Position numbers and translations under genes: made by a program. From NCBI RefSeq assembly GCF_003944835.1, contig NZ_RWIV01000001.1, positions 3,568,530 to 3,632,529 on the forward strand: a stretch of 64,000 bases of DNA, given 5' to 3'. This DNA comes from Bacillus sp. HMF5848. Its GTDB lineage: Bacteria; Bacillota; Bacilli; Bacillales; HMF5848. Below are positions 8,644 to 18,730 of this stretch, piece after piece (the stretch's first letter is position 1; each line of letters starts with the position of its first letter). A model generated the notes under the pieces. It saw only the letters and a list, made by a program, of their open reading frames with translations. It was not told the origin of the DNA and did no database searches.

Positions 8644-8991
8644 TTATAAATATTTACTATTTACATCGATATTGGCGCTCAATAATATTGTTGCGACATG
8701 ATGATCTGGCGCCGATGCAACTTCTCTATAAATTTTGTCAACATACAAATGTACAGCTTCTGGTAGTTCCCTTTTAAACTGTTTTCTTAGTTTTTCCCCT
8801 GCAGTGTCTGTATCGACCATGATATAGACATCTTTACAAACAATCTCGTCAATTAGTTCATCTAACTTTGAAATTCCAATGGTACCATTGGTACAAATTA
8901 TCTCAATTGGTTCGTTAATAATAGCTTCTATCTTTTTTCTGTCAGACTTCCCTTCTACGACGATGACCTTTTCATAATCACTTGTGCCCAT
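8644..8991 (-). CDS. yusF: YusF-like Toprim domain protein
   Basis: A 115-residue stand-alone Toprim protein. The catalytic Glu is in VIVVEGKSDRKKIEAI (near the N-terminus) and the DxD motif in VYIMVDTDTAGEKLRKQF. This is the small RNase M5/primase-like Toprim class, which usually acts on nucleic acids; the substrate of YusF is not known. Of three possible starts I chose 8991, since AGGTG overlaps the GTG at 9000 and abuts the ATG at 8997. It lies 23 bases from yusE and is probably cotranscribed with it. Confidence 0.78.
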   Translation of the reverse strand: MGTSDYEKVIVVEGKSDRKKIEAIINEPIEIICTNGTIGISKLDELIDEIVCKDVYIMVDTDTAGEKLRKQFKRELPEAVHLYVDKIYREVASAPDHHVATILLSANIDVNSKYL

Positions 8992-9072
8992 CTCCATCAC
9001 CTAAGTTGAGTTATTTATCATAGTATATGTGTGACAAGACTTTTTTTTTCTAAAAAGTTATAAATTAATAAT

Positions 9073-9099
9073 TTAGGCAGTGGAAATCCCACTGCCTAA
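9073..9099. terminator. Terminator after yusG
   Basis: The stem TTAGGCAGTGG / CCACTGCCTAA has a short loop. The minus-strand tail is AT-rich rather than a clean T run; the plus-strand side has TGATTTTTTAG. Confidence 0.65.
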
Positions 9100-9106
9100 T
9101 GATTTT

Positions 9107-9352
9107 TTAGCACCAGCCATTTTCGTAGTCACAATCCACATACTTTTTATCAGGGTCTGAAACAACATCTGTCATTTTAAAAATTTGATTTCCATCAAGC
9201 TCAAAGCCGTTTTGTAATGCGAAAGAAGGCTTTGTGCCGTCTAAATTTAAGAAACCGATTGGTTCATTTTCCATAAAAAGCTCCATGCGTTCACCTTGTA
9301 ACTTACCAGTTACTCTGTCAGTTACATTTAATTTCTTGCGTTCGAGTGTCAT
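9107..9352 (-). CDS. yusG: YusG-like protein (DUF2553)
   Basis: An 81-residue protein of small beta-strands (GKLQGERMELFMENEPIGFLNLDG) ending in a Cys-containing tail YVDCDYENGWC. It matches the DUF2553 family in size and in its place directly next to gcvH, as in B. subtilis. The function is unknown. It has no signal peptide or membrane segment. Confidence 0.72.
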   Translation of the reverse strand: MTLERKKLNVTDRVTGKLQGERMELFMENEPIGFLNLDGTKPSFALQNGFELDGNQIFKMTDVVSDPDKKYVDCDYENGWC

Positions 9353-9427
9353 AGCGCATTCACCCTTTCATGCTTACTGTATATGCATTAGGGTGTCCTG
9401 CTAGCATTTCAAACATGATGAAAAATG

Positions 9428-9811
9428 TTAGCCTTCTTTTACCATTTCCTCATATTGCTCAGCAGTCATTAACTTCTCAATTTCGCTTGAATCACTCACT
9501 TCAATAACGACCATCCATGCTTTCTCATATGGCGACTCGTTAACATACTCTGGACTATCATTTAATTCTTCATTTATTTCTACTACTTTACCACTTATTG
9601 GCGCGTAAAGCTCAGATACAGTTTTTACTGATTCAACACTTCCAAACGGCTCATCAACGGTTACAGTATCACCAACTTCTGGTAATTCAACGAATACAAT
9701 GTCACCTAATTCAGATTGTGCAAAGTCTGTAATACCCACTCGCACATTGTTACCTTCTACTTTTACCCACTCATGCTCTTCTGAAAAACGAAAATCCTTT
9801 GGTAAATTCAT
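9428..9811 (-). CDS. gcvH: GcvH, glycine cleavage system H protein
   Basis: A 127-residue lipoyl-carrier protein, the exact length of B. subtilis GcvH. It shows [20 protein letters not shown] near the N-terminus, [12 protein letters not shown] and the lipoyl site [16 protein letters not shown], whose Lys (about residue 63) is the attachment residue. It shuttles the methylamine group in glycine cleavage. In Bacillaceae it also serves in lipoate relay. I chose the ATG at 9811 because GGAGGG lies 7 bases upstream; the 6-residue extension has no such site. Confidence 0.96.
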   Translation of the reverse strand: MNLPKDFRFSEEHEWVKVEGNNVRVGITDFAQSELGDIVFVELPEVGDTVTVDEPFGSVESVKTVSELYAPISGKVVEINEELNDSPEYVNESPYEKAWMVVIEVSDSSEIEKLMTAEQYEEMVKEG

Positions 9812-9908
9812 GGACAGTCCCTCCAGCAATTAGTTTTTAAAATAAACGTTTCATAAGACGCTTAAGACGTTTACTCTTTTAATTCAATATTATTTTCACA
9901 TGCAAGTC

Positions 9909-10265
9909 TTACTGCCATGTGCTTGCAAATGCATCTTCATTAAAGCCGACAGTAACACGTTGACCATTTGTAACAATCGGGCGTTTAATAAGCATGCCGT
10001 CAGAAGCTAATAAGGCTAGTAACTCATCCTCACTAGTCGTAGGGATTCTGTCTTTTAACCCTAGCTCGCGGTATTTTTGCCCGCTCGTATTAAAAAATTT
10101 CTTTAATGGCAGCCCGCTCTTTTCGTACAAGTCTTTTAGCGTTTCTTTTGTAGGCGGCTGTTCAACAATATGTATTTCTTCGATACTTACATTATGTTCA
10201 TCAAACCACTTTTTCGCCTTACGACACGTTCCACATTTAGGGTACCAATAAAAAGTCAATGCCAA
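9909..10265 (-). CDS. yusI: YusI, ArsC/Spx-family thioredoxin-fold protein
   Basis: A 118-residue Spx/ArsC-fold protein. The CxxC is at YPKCGTCRKAKKWF (residues 11 and 14), and the C-terminal half has TSGQKYRELGLKDR and the conserved IKRPIVTNG. It is not an Spx regulator by length. The name arsenate reductase used for the fold need not describe its activity: the real arsenate reductase in this window is the low-molecular-weight-phosphatase type at 31.9 kb. It keeps the gcvH-yusI-fadE gene order of B. subtilis. Confidence 0.85.
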   Translation of the reverse strand: MALTFYWYPKCGTCRKAKKWFDEHNVSIEEIHIVEQPPTKETLKDLYEKSGLPLKKFFNTSGQKYRELGLKDRIPTTSEDELLALLASDGMLIKRPIVTNGQRVTVGFNEDAFASTWQ

Positions 10266-10487
10266 TTATGTCACCTCATAACAATAGTATATACTCATAG
10301 GAATCATACCATATTTGTCCAAAATATCACAATGATTCTGATACTCCCACTTAAAGAAGATGACCTTCTGATTGATAAGTTTTTACGATGGCTAATCATT
10401 ATATTTAGACCGATAAAGTATAGTCGTTTGCTTACATTATGCTGAACCTCGTTTAGGTTAAGAGTTTGATTTACATAAATCCTCAAC

Positions 10488-10528
10488 AGAAAAGAAGCTA
10501 ACCTCCTTTTTCATGGTAGTTAGCTTCC
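10488..10528 (-). terminator. Terminator of the fadNAE operon
   Basis: The long stem GAAGCTAACTACC with its complement GGTTAGCTTC is followed on the minus strand by TTTTCTG. It lies 17 bases past the fadE stop. Confidence 0.8.
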
Positions 10529-10544
10529 TTGATCATTTTTTCAA

Positions 10545-12326
10545 TTACACAACGTAGCGTTCTGCTTCTAAGATTGCTTTTGCAACTTCACGCTTCATAG
10601 CGATGACATTGTATGGTGTGTAGCGTGTTAGCTTACGTAAAGCAGAAATCATCATGCGTAGCACATCACCAGATTCAACAGCAACAATTGTTTCTTTAGC
10701 ATGTGCTTCAATTTCATTAAATGCTTCTTGGCAATAGATTTGAGTGTATAAAATCTTTTGTTGATTTTTATCTTCACCTGTTTTAGCAATGGCTTTTTCC
10801 GTGCGAAGTAACGCTGATTCCATAGCGTATACGTTGCTTACAACGTCTGCAATATTCGCAAGAACTTCTTGTTCTTTTTCAATCGCAGGACCATATTTTT
10901 GTGCTGCTAAACCAGCAATCATTAATGCAATTTTCTTAGCATTTCTTACAAGCATTTTTTCTTGCTCTAATACTCCATCACCAGGTTCTTCTGGCATCAT
11001 CATCATAAGCTCTTCTTGTAACGCTTGAGCTTTTTGAAGCAGTGGTAATTCACCCTTCATTGCTTTACGTAAAAACGTACCTGGTACTAACAATCTATTG
11101 ATTTCATTTGTACCTTCAAAAATACGATTAATGCGCGAGTCACGATAAATTCTCTCTACTTCGTATTCTGCCATGAAGCCGTAACCACCATGGATTTGTA
11201 CAGCCTCATCTGCACAATAGTCAAGAACTTCTGTCGCGAAGAATTTATTCAATGAACACTCGATCGCATATTCAGAGATAGCTGCCCCTACTGCACGACC
11301 ATCATTAATCTCTTCTTGCGTTAATTGGCTCATGCTATCTTCGAATAATCCTACTGTGCGGTACACAGAGCTTTCAGAAGCATATGTCAAAACAGCCATA
11401 TTAGCTAATTTTTCTTGAATCAAAGTAAACTTAGAGATTGGTCGCTTGAACTGTTGACGCTGATTTGCGTAAGTTGCTGCAAGCTCAATGGTACGCTTGT
11501 CACCACCAATAGTACCAACCGCTAATTTATATCGACCAATGTTTAAAATGTTAAATGCGATAACATGCCCTTTTCCTAATTCACCAAGTAGGTTTTCCTT
11601 TGGAACTAGAGCATCTTCGAGAATTAACGTACGAGTTGAAGATCCTTTAATACCCATTTTCTTTTCTTCTGGACCTGTTGATACACCCGGGTATTCTTTT
11701 TCAACAATGAAAGCAGAGAAATGCTCGCCATCTATTTTAGCATATACAACAAATACATCAGCAAAACCAGAGTTTGTAATCCATTGCTTTTCACCATTTA
11801 ATACATAATGTGTTCCTTCTTCGTTAAGCTTTGCTGTTGTTTTTGCACCTAATGCATCTGAACCAGACCCCGGCTCAGTTAATGCATATGCAGCAAGCTT
11901 TTCCCCAGTTGATAGAGCAGGGAGATACTTTTGCTTTTGTTCCTCATTACCGAACAATACAATCGGTAATGATCCAATCCCTACGTGTGCTCCGTAAGAA
12001 AGTGAAAACGCACCGCCACGTGAAAACTTTTCTGTAATTAAAGCAGAACTAATTTTATCTAAACCTAGACCACCATACTCTTCTGGCACGTCAACACCTA
12101 ATAAGCCTAGCTCACCAGCTTGCTTTAATAGTCTGACTGTATGATCGAAGTTATGCTGCTCAATCTCATCTAAATGAGGTGCTACATCATTTACAATAAA
12201 ATCTTCTGTTGTTTTTGCCATGAGCTTATGCTCATCTGTGAAATCCTCCGGAGTTAACATACTTGTTGCATCAATATCCTCTATTAAGAAGCTACCACCT
12301 TTAATTACGTCTTGAATTTTTGCCAT
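10545..12326 (-). CDS. fadE: FadE, acyl-CoA dehydrogenase
   Basis: A 593-residue FAD enzyme that makes the first oxidation of beta-oxidation (acyl-CoA to trans-2-enoyl-CoA). It has the acyl-CoA dehydrogenase signatures [17 protein letters not shown] (about residues 148-164) and [20 protein letters not shown]. The [16 protein letters not shown] motif carries the catalytic-region Glu. A C-terminal helical extension of about 150 residues is normal for this Bacillus subfamily. It is the third gene of fadN-fadA-fadE, 33 bases after fadA, with an operon terminator behind it. Confidence 0.95.
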   Translation of the reverse strand: MAKIQDVIKGGSFLIEDIDATSMLTPEDFTDEHKLMAKTTEDFIVNDVAPHLDEIEQHNFDHTVRLLKQAGELGLLGVDVPEEYGGLGLDKISSALITEKFSRGGAFSLSYGAHVGIGSLPIVLFGNEEQKQKYLPALSTGEKLAAYALTEPGSGSDALGAKTTAKLNEEGTHYVLNGEKQWITNSGFADVFVVYAKIDGEHFSAFIVEKEYPGVSTGPEEKKMGIKGSSTRTLILEDALVPKENLLGELGKGHVIAFNILNIGRYKLAVGTIGGDKRTIELAATYANQRQQFKRPISKFTLIQEKLANMAVLTYASESSVYRTVGLFEDSMSQLTQEEINDGRAVGAAISEYAIECSLNKFFATEVLDYCADEAVQIHGGYGFMAEYEVERIYRDSRINRIFEGTNEINRLLVPGTFLRKAMKGELPLLQKAQALQEELMMMMPEEPGDGVLEQEKMLVRNAKKIALMIAGLAAQKYGPAIEKEQEVLANIADVVSNVYAMESALLRTEKAIAKTGEDKNQQKILYTQIYCQEAFNEIEAHAKETIVAVESGDVLRMMISALRKLTRYTPYNVIAMKREVAKAILEAERYVV

Positions 12327-12359
12327 ACTCCCATCCTCCTATATATTTATAAATTTAAA

Positions 12360-13535
12360 TTACATTAATTCAAATACCCCAGCGGCTCCCATACCGCCAC
12401 CAATACACATTGTGACAACACCAAATTGAACTTGACGACGACGCATTTCATGAATAAGCGATAGCGTTAATTTAGCACCGGTACAGCCAAGCGGATGACC
12501 TAAAGCGATCGCACCACCGTTTACATTGACAATATCCTCATTCAAATTAAGATGACGCATAACCTGAATAGATTGGGAAGCAAATGCTTCATTTAGTTCA
12601 AATAATCCTATGTCTGATAGCTCAAGACCCGCATATTTTAAAGCTCTAGGAATAGCTTCAATAGGGCCAATCCCCATTACTTCTGGCGGCACACCAGCCA
12701 CAGCAAAGGAACGGAATTTTGCTAACGGCTGTAATGAAAGATTCTCAGCTTTTTCACGATCCATGACCATAACAGCTGCTGCGCCGTCGCTCGTTTGTGA
12801 GGAGTTACCAGCTGTGACAGTACCAGTTACAGAGAAAGCAGGTCTTAGCTTCGCTAATCCCTCCACGCTCGTATCTGGGCGAACGCCTTCGTCTGTATCA
12901 AACGTAAATGTTTTTTCCTGCAGCTTGTTATCTGCGCCAACAGATCTCGCCACAACATCTACAGGTACGATTTCGTCTTTAAATTTTTCGTTTTTAATAG
13001 CTGCTGCTGCTCGTTGATGACTTCTTACAGCAAAGGCATCTTGCTCTTCACGAGTAATGCCATATTTTCTCGCTACCTCTTCAGCTGTATGCCCCATAGA
13101 CATGTAATACTCAGGAGCTTCTTCCACTAAACGCGGATTTGGTCTCACAATATGACCTGTCATAGGGATCATACTCATTGATTCTGCTCCACCAGCAATA
13201 ATGGTGTCGGCATGACCAAGCATTATTTTCTCCGCTGCATACGCAACTGTTTGTAACCCAGATGAACAGAAGCGATTCACTGTAATAGCAGGTACAGTAT
13301 GTGGAAGTCCTGCTAAAGCTCCAATATTACGTGCCATGTTTAGGCCTTGTTCAGCCTCGGGCATCGCACAACCAATAATTAAATCATCTATATTTCCATC
13401 GTAATTTCCTGCTCTTTTTAACGTTTCCTTTACAACGAGCGCCCCTAAATCATCTGGTCGCGTGTTCGCTAAGCTTCCTTTTTTCGCTTTTCCCACAGGT
13501 GTTCTTGCACCTGCGACAATAACGGCTTCTCTCAC
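12360..13535 (-). CDS. fadA: FadA, 3-ketoacyl-CoA thiolase
   Basis: The 391-residue thiolase has the same length as B. subtilis FadA and ends beta-oxidation by releasing acetyl-CoA. The nucleophilic Cys lies in [14 protein letters not shown] (about residue 86-92), the His in [16 protein letters not shown] and the second Cys in [17 protein letters not shown] chose the GTG at 13535 ([15 protein letters not shown]) because AAAGGAGG lies 7 bases before it; the longer frame upstream lacks homology to thiolases. The middle gene of fadNAE. Confidence 0.95.
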   Translation of the reverse strand: MREAVIVAGARTPVGKAKKGSLANTRPDDLGALVVKETLKRAGNYDGNIDDLIIGCAMPEAEQGLNMARNIGALAGLPHTVPAITVNRFCSSGLQTVAYAAEKIMLGHADTIIAGGAESMSMIPMTGHIVRPNPRLVEEAPEYYMSMGHTAEEVARKYGITREEQDAFAVRSHQRAAAAIKNEKFKDEIVPVDVVARSVGADNKLQEKTFTFDTDEGVRPDTSVEGLAKLRPAFSVTGTVTAGNSSQTSDGAAAVMVMDREKAENLSLQPLAKFRSFAVAGVPPEVMGIGPIEAIPRALKYAGLELSDIGLFELNEAFASQSIQVMRHLNLNEDIVNVNGGAIALGHPLGCTGAKLTLSLIHEMRRRQVQFGVVTMCIGGGMGAAGVFELM

Positions 13536-13616
13536 ACGAACGCCTCCTTTGTCGTTTTTTATATCGGTTATGATTGGGGGTGACATGTTTTGTCCCCCTC
13601 ATTTTCTTTTAATCTA

Positions 13617-15989
13617 CTAGTTACGAAGTGGTTTACCTTTCACAAGCATATGTTGCATACGAGCTTGTGATTTTGGCTCTGCAACAAGACTTAAAAATGC
13701 TTCTCTTTCTAAATCTAGTAAATATTGTTCATCAACCTCTGTTCCGAATGGTACACGGCCACCTGCAAGAACAAACGCTAATTTCTCTGCAATTTTTAGA
13801 TCGTGTTCACTAATAAAGCCTGATTTATGCATACCGTACGCACCGAGCTGAAGTGTGGCATAGCCAGTTTCGCCAACAACCGGTACTTTTTTACGAACAG
13901 GTGGCTGATAGCCTTGATTATGAAGATCAAGCGCGAATGACTTCGCATCATACAATAAATGATCTCCATTAAAGCTAACGCGGTCTTCAGCAGTTAAGAA
14001 GTTATTATCTCTTGCTTCATGTGCAGAGGTACCAACTTTTGCCATTGCTATCATTTCAAATACACGATTCGTAACCTTTTGCAAATCGTACTCTACACCA
14101 TTAGGCATTTGGTTAAGATGGTTGATGTATAGTTCTTTGTTCCCGCCGCCACCTGGGATAAGACCAACACCAACCTCTACAAGTCCCATATACGTTTCAC
14201 TAGATGCTTGCACAGCGCTTGCAGGTAAACAAATTTCCGCGCCACCACCTAATGTCATCGCAAACGGAGCTGCTACAACAGGGCGTGGACTATATTTAAT
14301 GTTCATCATAGCTTGCTGGAATTGACGAACAACAAGGTCAATTTCAAAATAGTTGTCGTCTTGGGCTTCCATTAAAATCATGCCTAAGTTCGCACCAACA
14401 CAGAAGTTCTTCCCCTGATTTCCGATTACAAGACCTTTATAATTTCGGTCCACTTCTTCGATGGCATAATTAATCATCTGAATGATATCAAGTCCGATCG
14501 CGTTGCTTTGAGAGTGGAATTCAAGTAATGCGATATCGTCACCCATATCTATTAAACTAGCACCTGAATTTTTCTTAATGACACCACTTGTTTCTTTCAA
14601 ACTCTTAATGTTGATGCTCTTTTGATTAATAGTCTTTTCCTTGTATTCTTGGTTGTCAAAGTATGTGTTATCTACGTAGAAGGACGTTTTCCCTTCAGCA
14701 AGCATATTTGTAACCCACTCAGGAACAGTACGACCTTCTTGCTTCATTTTTTGAACAGCTTTTTCTACACCGATTGCATCCCAAAGCTCAAACGAACCCA
14801 TTTCCCAACCAAAGCCCCACTTCATTGCTTCATCAATTGCCACGATGTCGTCAGCAATTTCACCAAGAAGCTCTGCTGAGTATAATAAAGTTGGTGCTGT
14901 AATATTCCATAATAGCTCTCCCGCACGGTCTTCTGCGTAAAGCAATGTTTTCAACTTGTTTCTAAGACCTTTCGCTTGCTTACTCATTTCTATAGAAGGA
15001 GCAGAAAGTTTTTTACGGGCCTCGTACTCCATATTCTCAGGATTTAGCTCTAAAATTTCCTTCCCTTTTTTAAGGAAGAATCCTTGGCCAGATTTGCTAC
15101 CTAACCACCCTTTTTCAAGCATTTGCTTCATAAAGGCAGGTACTTCAAATACCTCTTTTTCTTCACCTTCCACTTTTTCATACACGTTATTAGCCACATG
15201 TACGAACGTATCAAGACCAACGACATCTAGCGTCCGGAATGTTGCACTTTTCGGTCTACCAATAAGAGGTCCTGTAATCGAGTCTACCTCTCCAACGGAA
15301 TAGCCACCTTTCAGCATTTCACGAACAGTGACAAGTAAGCCGTACGTTCCAATACGGTTTGCTATAAAGTTAGGCGTATCCTTCGCTAGTACAACCCCCT
15401 TGCCTAGCACATCCTCCCCAAAGCTTTGCATAAAGCGAAGTACTTCTGGTGCAGTCTTTTCTGTCGGAATTACCTCTAACAGCTTTAAATAGCGTGGTGG
15501 ATTAAAGAAATGTGTGCCAAGAAAATGTGCTTGAAAATCCTCTGAACGTCCTTCAGACATCGCTTCAATTGATATTCCAGATGTATTTGAACTAATAATA
15601 CTACCTGGTTTACGATATTGATCGACTTGTGTGAACACCTTCTTTTTAATATCAAGATTTTCAACGACCACTTCAATAATCCAGTCACAATCTTGTAAAC
15701 GACTCATATCGTCATCAAAGTTTCCGGCTTCAATCAATGCCATGTTTTGCTTTGATGTGAGTGGAGCGGGCTTTTGCTTAAGTAGCTTTTGTATTGACTG
15801 CGTACTTATGCGATTTCGCACCACCTTATCTTCTAGCGTAAGCCCTTTCATTTTTTCAGTGTCAGTGAGCTCTCTTGGCACAATGTCTAACAATAAAGTT
15901 GGAATTCCTAGGTTAGCAAGATGTGCCGCAATACCTGATCCCATTACTCCAGAGCCAAGGACAGCAGCTTTTCGAATTTGTTGGACCAT
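13617..15989 (-). CDS. fadN: FadN, 3-hydroxyacyl-CoA dehydrogenase / enoyl-CoA hydratase fusion
   Basis: A 790-residue bifunctional enzyme. The N-terminal dehydrogenase starts with an NAD-binding site AAVLGSGVMGSGIAAHLANLG, with HFFNPPRYLKLLEVIP and GFIANRIGTYG-type motifs following at about 170-230. The C-terminal crotonase domain lies from about residue 490 (IALLEFHSQSNAIGLDIIQM, then PFAMTLGGGAEICLPASAVQ). It hydrates and then oxidises enoyl-CoA. It is the first gene of fadNAE, directly downstream of a FadR operator. The start at 15989 matches a GGGGGAG box and family length; the upstream extension does not. Confidence 0.95.
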   Translation of the reverse strand: MVQQIRKAAVLGSGVMGSGIAAHLANLGIPTLLLDIVPRELTDTEKMKGLTLEDKVVRNRISTQSIQKLLKQKPAPLTSKQNMALIEAGNFDDDMSRLQDCDWIIEVVVENLDIKKKVFTQVDQYRKPGSIISSNTSGISIEAMSEGRSEDFQAHFLGTHFFNPPRYLKLLEVIPTEKTAPEVLRFMQSFGEDVLGKGVVLAKDTPNFIANRIGTYGLLVTVREMLKGGYSVGEVDSITGPLIGRPKSATFRTLDVVGLDTFVHVANNVYEKVEGEEKEVFEVPAFMKQMLEKGWLGSKSGQGFFLKKGKEILELNPENMEYEARKKLSAPSIEMSKQAKGLRNKLKTLLYAEDRAGELLWNITAPTLLYSAELLGEIADDIVAIDEAMKWGFGWEMGSFELWDAIGVEKAVQKMKQEGRTVPEWVTNMLAEGKTSFYVDNTYFDNQEYKEKTINQKSINIKSLKETSGVIKKNSGASLIDMGDDIALLEFHSQSNAIGLDIIQMINYAIEEVDRNYKGLVIGNQGKNFCVGANLGMILMEAQDDNYFEIDLVVRQFQQAMMNIKYSPRPVVAAPFAMTLGGGAEICLPASAVQASSETYMGLVEVGVGLIPGGGGNKELYINHLNQMPNGVEYDLQKVTNRVFEMIAMAKVGTSAHEARDNNFLTAEDRVSFNGDHLLYDAKSFALDLHNQGYQPPVRKKVPVVGETGYATLQLGAYGMHKSGFISEHDLKIAEKLAFVLAGGRVPFGTEVDEQYLLDLEREAFLSLVAEPKSQARMQHMLVKGKPLRN

Positions 15990-16082
15990 TCCTTTGTTCT
16001 CCCCCTTTGAATCTTTTTGTAAGTATTTATACATCTGATGTATGCTTATGATGCTTGTTCTAATTTAATGCTTACTCTCTTT

Positions 16083-16100
16083 TGAATGAATACTCATTCA
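16083..16100. promoter_or_regulatory. FadR operator upstream of fadNAE
   Basis: TGAATGAATACTCATTCA matches the Bacillus FadR (TetR family) consensus TGAATGANTANTCATTCA at all defined positions. It lies about 94 bases before the fadN start and overlaps a plausible promoter (TTGCTC on the minus strand just upstream). FadR is known to be released by long-chain acyl-CoA, so the operon should be induced by fatty acids. Confidence 0.9.
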
Positions 16101-16457
16101 TTTTATGAGCAAAAAAAATACTCCTACATCAGAATGAGCTATCTACTTTCAAATATAGACCATTTTTCAAATTTTCGCAATATATATACACTATGTTTTC
16201 CGTTTTAATCCATTATTATCCAGAACAAATCTTAAGCAAATAGCCTCATAGTAGTCGTGCCGTCTTATCTATCTTAAAGCAGAGAAATTACAGTTTTTAA
16301 AAAGTAATTAAAACGTGATTGGCCAATAAGTGTCGGGTACCCATTTACTAATGCAATATGTAAAAATGATGATTTACCCCTCTGTTTTAGAGATATTTAA
16401 AATCCCTCGTATCAGTTTGGGTAATTTGCTTATCCTATAAAAATGGAGGTGATGATG

Positions 16458-16613
16458 ATGGCAAAACGTGCAAAACAACCGTCTAAAGCGTCTGTAAGTG
16501 CAGCGAGCATGAAAGGGAAAATGAATCCTCACGAGGTTGAGCATGCTGAAGGAAACAAACGCACTAGTCAAAATCAACAGTACAAGCAGCATAATATGCA
16601 AGGGTATCAGTAA
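16458..16613 (+). CDS. yuzL: YuzL-like small basic protein
   Basis: A 51-residue protein, too short for many gene finders, starting MAKRAKQPSKASVSAASMKG. It is very basic at the N-terminus and Gln/Asn-rich at the C-terminus. A strong GGAGGTGATG box precedes it, and a shared terminator follows. The sequence style and the place between fadN and the proline dehydrogenase fit the YuzL family of small Bacillus proteins; its role is unknown. It is the only plus-strand gene in the first 21 kb. Confidence 0.7.
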   Translation: MAKRAKQPSKASVSAASMKGKMNPHEVEHAEGNKRTSQNQQYKQHNMQGYQ

Positions 16614-16652
16614 ATCGCAGGCGGTAACCACTTGAAACCTTTTACGAATATA

Positions 16653-16692
16653 AAAAATACAGGACTCGTTATATCCAACGAGTCCTGTTTTG
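16653..16692. terminator. Convergent terminator between yuzL and proline dehydrogenase
   Basis: The 12-bp stem ACAGGACTCGTT / AACGAGTCCTGT is flanked by A6 on the left and TTTTGT on the right, so it can serve both converging genes. Confidence 0.88.
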
Positions 16693-16699
16693 TAATGAC

Positions 16700-17617
16700 T
16701 TATTTTCTAAACATACTTTTAGCAATAAAGGCAACGTTTGCTGGGCGTTCAGCAAGTCGGCGCATAAAATATCCGTACCAATCTGTTCCATACGGCACAT
16801 ATACACGCATTGTGTATCCTGCCTTACTTAGCTCTTCCTGACGTTCCACTCGAATGCCGTATAACATTTGAAACTCAAACAAATTATTTGGAATGTTATT
16901 TTCTTTTACAAAATCAATTGTATAATCGATAATCGCATCGTCATGTGTAGCAATAGCTGTATAGTTGCCATTTAACAGATGCATCTTTATGATTTTTTTA
17001 AAATTGTCATCAACGTCTTTTTTCAATGGAAATGCGACATTAGCAGGTTCTTTGTAAGCTCCCTTTACAAGTCGTAAATTCGGCTTGTAGTCCTTCAAGT
17101 CTTCTATATCATCAGCTACGCGATATAAATAGGCTTGCAACACTGTCCCTACATTGTCATACTCACTCTTTAAGGTTTTAAAAATATCTAACGTTTTTTG
17201 ACAGCGAGCAAAGTCTTCCATGTCAATCGTTACAAATACATTATTTTCTTTCGCAGCTTTAAGAATGCGGCGCATGTTTTTCATCACTACATCATCAGAA
17301 ATATCTAACCCCATCGAGGTCATCTTCAAAGATAATTGCGAATCTAATTTTTCACGACCAATTGCTCGTATTGCTTCAATTGAGTTATCAGCCATGTAGT
17401 TAGCCTCTTCCTCGTTATCAACAAATTCCCCGAGATAATCAATGGTCACCTTTAAATTTCTGTCGTTTAAGTCTTTAATGACTTTTACTGCTTTCTCAAT
17501 CGTTTCACCCGCGACAAAACGACCTGCTCCAAAGCGAAGACCATATTGTTTTGCTACCCGCGTCATTGATTTATTTTTTGATAAAAACAAGAAGAAATCA
17601 CGCATCACTTGCTCCAT
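16700..17617 (-). CDS. putM: Proline dehydrogenase (PutM/FadM, YusM type)
   Basis: A 305-residue FAD enzyme of the PRODH family, oxidising proline to pyrroline-5-carboxylate. The beta/alpha-barrel has VTIDYLGEFV, VFVTIDMEDFARC, LRLVKGAYKEPA and the C-terminal YGYFMRRLAERPANV, the family signature that binds proline and flavin. I chose the ATG at 17617 (MEQVMRDFFLFLS) because AAGGAGG lies 7 bases before it. No P5C dehydrogenase lies next to it. Position after fadN-yuzL equals yusM of B. subtilis. Confidence 0.92.
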   Translation of the reverse strand: MEQVMRDFFLFLSKNKSMTRVAKQYGLRFGAGRFVAGETIEKAVKVIKDLNDRNLKVTIDYLGEFVDNEEEANYMADNSIEAIRAIGREKLDSQLSLKMTSMGLDISDDVVMKNMRRILKAAKENNVFVTIDMEDFARCQKTLDIFKTLKSEYDNVGTVLQAYLYRVADDIEDLKDYKPNLRLVKGAYKEPANVAFPLKKDVDDNFKKIIKMHLLNGNYTAIATHDDAIIDYTIDFVKENNIPNNLFEFQMLYGIRVERQEELSKAGYTMRVYVPYGTDWYGYFMRRLAERPANVAFIAKSMFRK

Positions 17618-17747
17618 AACCGAGCCTCCTTGTAACCGCATTCATAATAAATTAAAAGAAAATTAGCATTATAATAATATATAATACTATTTTAACATCT
17701 TTATGTGCAGTTGAATAGATTTTGTCGAACTATGGAGAATGATTTAA

Positions 17748-17981
17748 TTATTCTTTGTTTCTATGCGCTTCATTCATTTGTTTGATTTCATGGAAAAGCC
17801 GCTTCATCTCTTCTTTTGTGTCTGGATACAGTTCATGCCAGTGCTTAACAAGTGGTGGCATTGATTTTGCAATGTGCGAGTAAAGGGCATATACTTCAAG
17901 CTTCTGTTTAAGCTCTTCTGTTGTATCGCCAACCATTAACTCTGTATACTTTTCCAACAAAGCATCTAATTTTTCATCCAT
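17748..17981 (-). CDS. yusU: YusU-like protein (DUF2573)
   Basis: A 77-residue all-helical protein ([20 protein letters not shown] ... HEIKQMNEAHRNKE). It fits the DUF2573 family in size and in its place beside the siderophore ATPase YusV, as in B. subtilis. Its first base coincides with the last base of the FhuF-like gene (TAATG type overlap), so it is cotranslated with the iron uptake genes. The function is unknown. Confidence 0.7.
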   Translation of the reverse strand: MDEKLDALLEKYTELMVGDTTEELKQKLEVYALYSHIAKSMPPLVKHWHELYPDTKEEMKRLFHEIKQMNEAHRNKE

Positions 17982-18730
17982 TAAGATTCATCCTTTCTTG
18001 TGCATGTTATTGGGCATGTAATACATTGCCTTCCTTTATCATCGGATAAATACGATAAACAACAGGTCTTACGCACACGTACATATTGATCATACTGCGG
18101 CACTAACTTCTTCTCAGTATAATAGCGAGCTAACGGATTTTTACTATACTTTCCAAAGCATTCCGCTTGATCATCAGAAAGAATAAAAGAAAAATCGTCA
18201 CGCAGCCTGTCTTTAATCTCATCTGGAAATGGCTGTTGCAAAAGATCATCGTATAACCAAAATATATACACAGCAACATTTTCCCATAATGTGTAAAGAC
18301 GTAAATTCGTTGTCGCATGAAGTTGCTGCCACATGGGCGTCATGTGTTCCCTAAATAACGCCGTCAACATGTGCTTACGTTCCTCATCATGAAGGACTTT
18401 CCCTTTCATTTGTTTAAGCTGAAAAGACGGTATCCACATATTATCTCTTGTATGTTCTACAAGGTATACGTTATCTGTTGAAAGATTAAGAGATTTTCGG
18501 TACAAACTCATGCTTGCTAATCCAATTACAGCCAAAAAACTATATCGCTTTGAAAAGAGAGAGGCTGCCACCATCATATTAGCACTTCGTGTATTTTGTT
18601 TTAGTGATGAAAGATATTGAAATAGCGTTTCGTTATCCAAAAGCGAAAGAGCTGAGCGAGATAACGAATTTACTTCAGTTGTTAAGCGATATCCCGCTAA
18701 TGTTTGCAGCTCTTTATCCGTTAGAAACAT
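17981..18730 (-). CDS. FhuF-like ferric siderophore reductase
   Basis: A 249-residue protein with the FhuF C-terminal 2Fe-2S motif: CC, ten residues, then CxxC (TCCLSY ... [10 protein letters not shown] at about 221-241). FhuF-type proteins reduce ferric siderophores in the cytosol to release iron. It overlaps the ATPase gene by 17 bases and the YusU gene by one base, so it belongs to the Fur-controlled uptake operon. B. subtilis lacks a gene of this type at this place. Confidence 0.85.
   Translation of the reverse strand: MFLTDKELQTLAGYRLTTEVNSLSRSALSLLDNETLFQYLSSLKQNTRSANMMVAASLFSKRYSFLAVIGLASMSLYRKSLNLSTDNVYLVEHTRDNMWIPSFQLKQMKGKVLHDEERKHMLTALFREHMTPMWQQLHATTNLRLYTLWENVAVYIFWLYDDLLQQPFPDEIKDRLRDDFSFILSDDQAECFGKYSKNPLARYYTEKKLVPQYDQYVRVRKTCCLSYLSDDKGRQCITCPITCTRKDES

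Noticed and set aside
9909-10265. Arsenate reductase from the ArsC-fold of YusI
   Set aside because: The fold is shared with Spx-type proteins; its place beside gcvH is the conserved yusI position and the real arsC is in the ars operon.
16374-16631. 85-codon minus-strand frame near 16.4 kb
   Set aside because: Antisense to the YuzL-like gene, which has the better start signals and family pattern.
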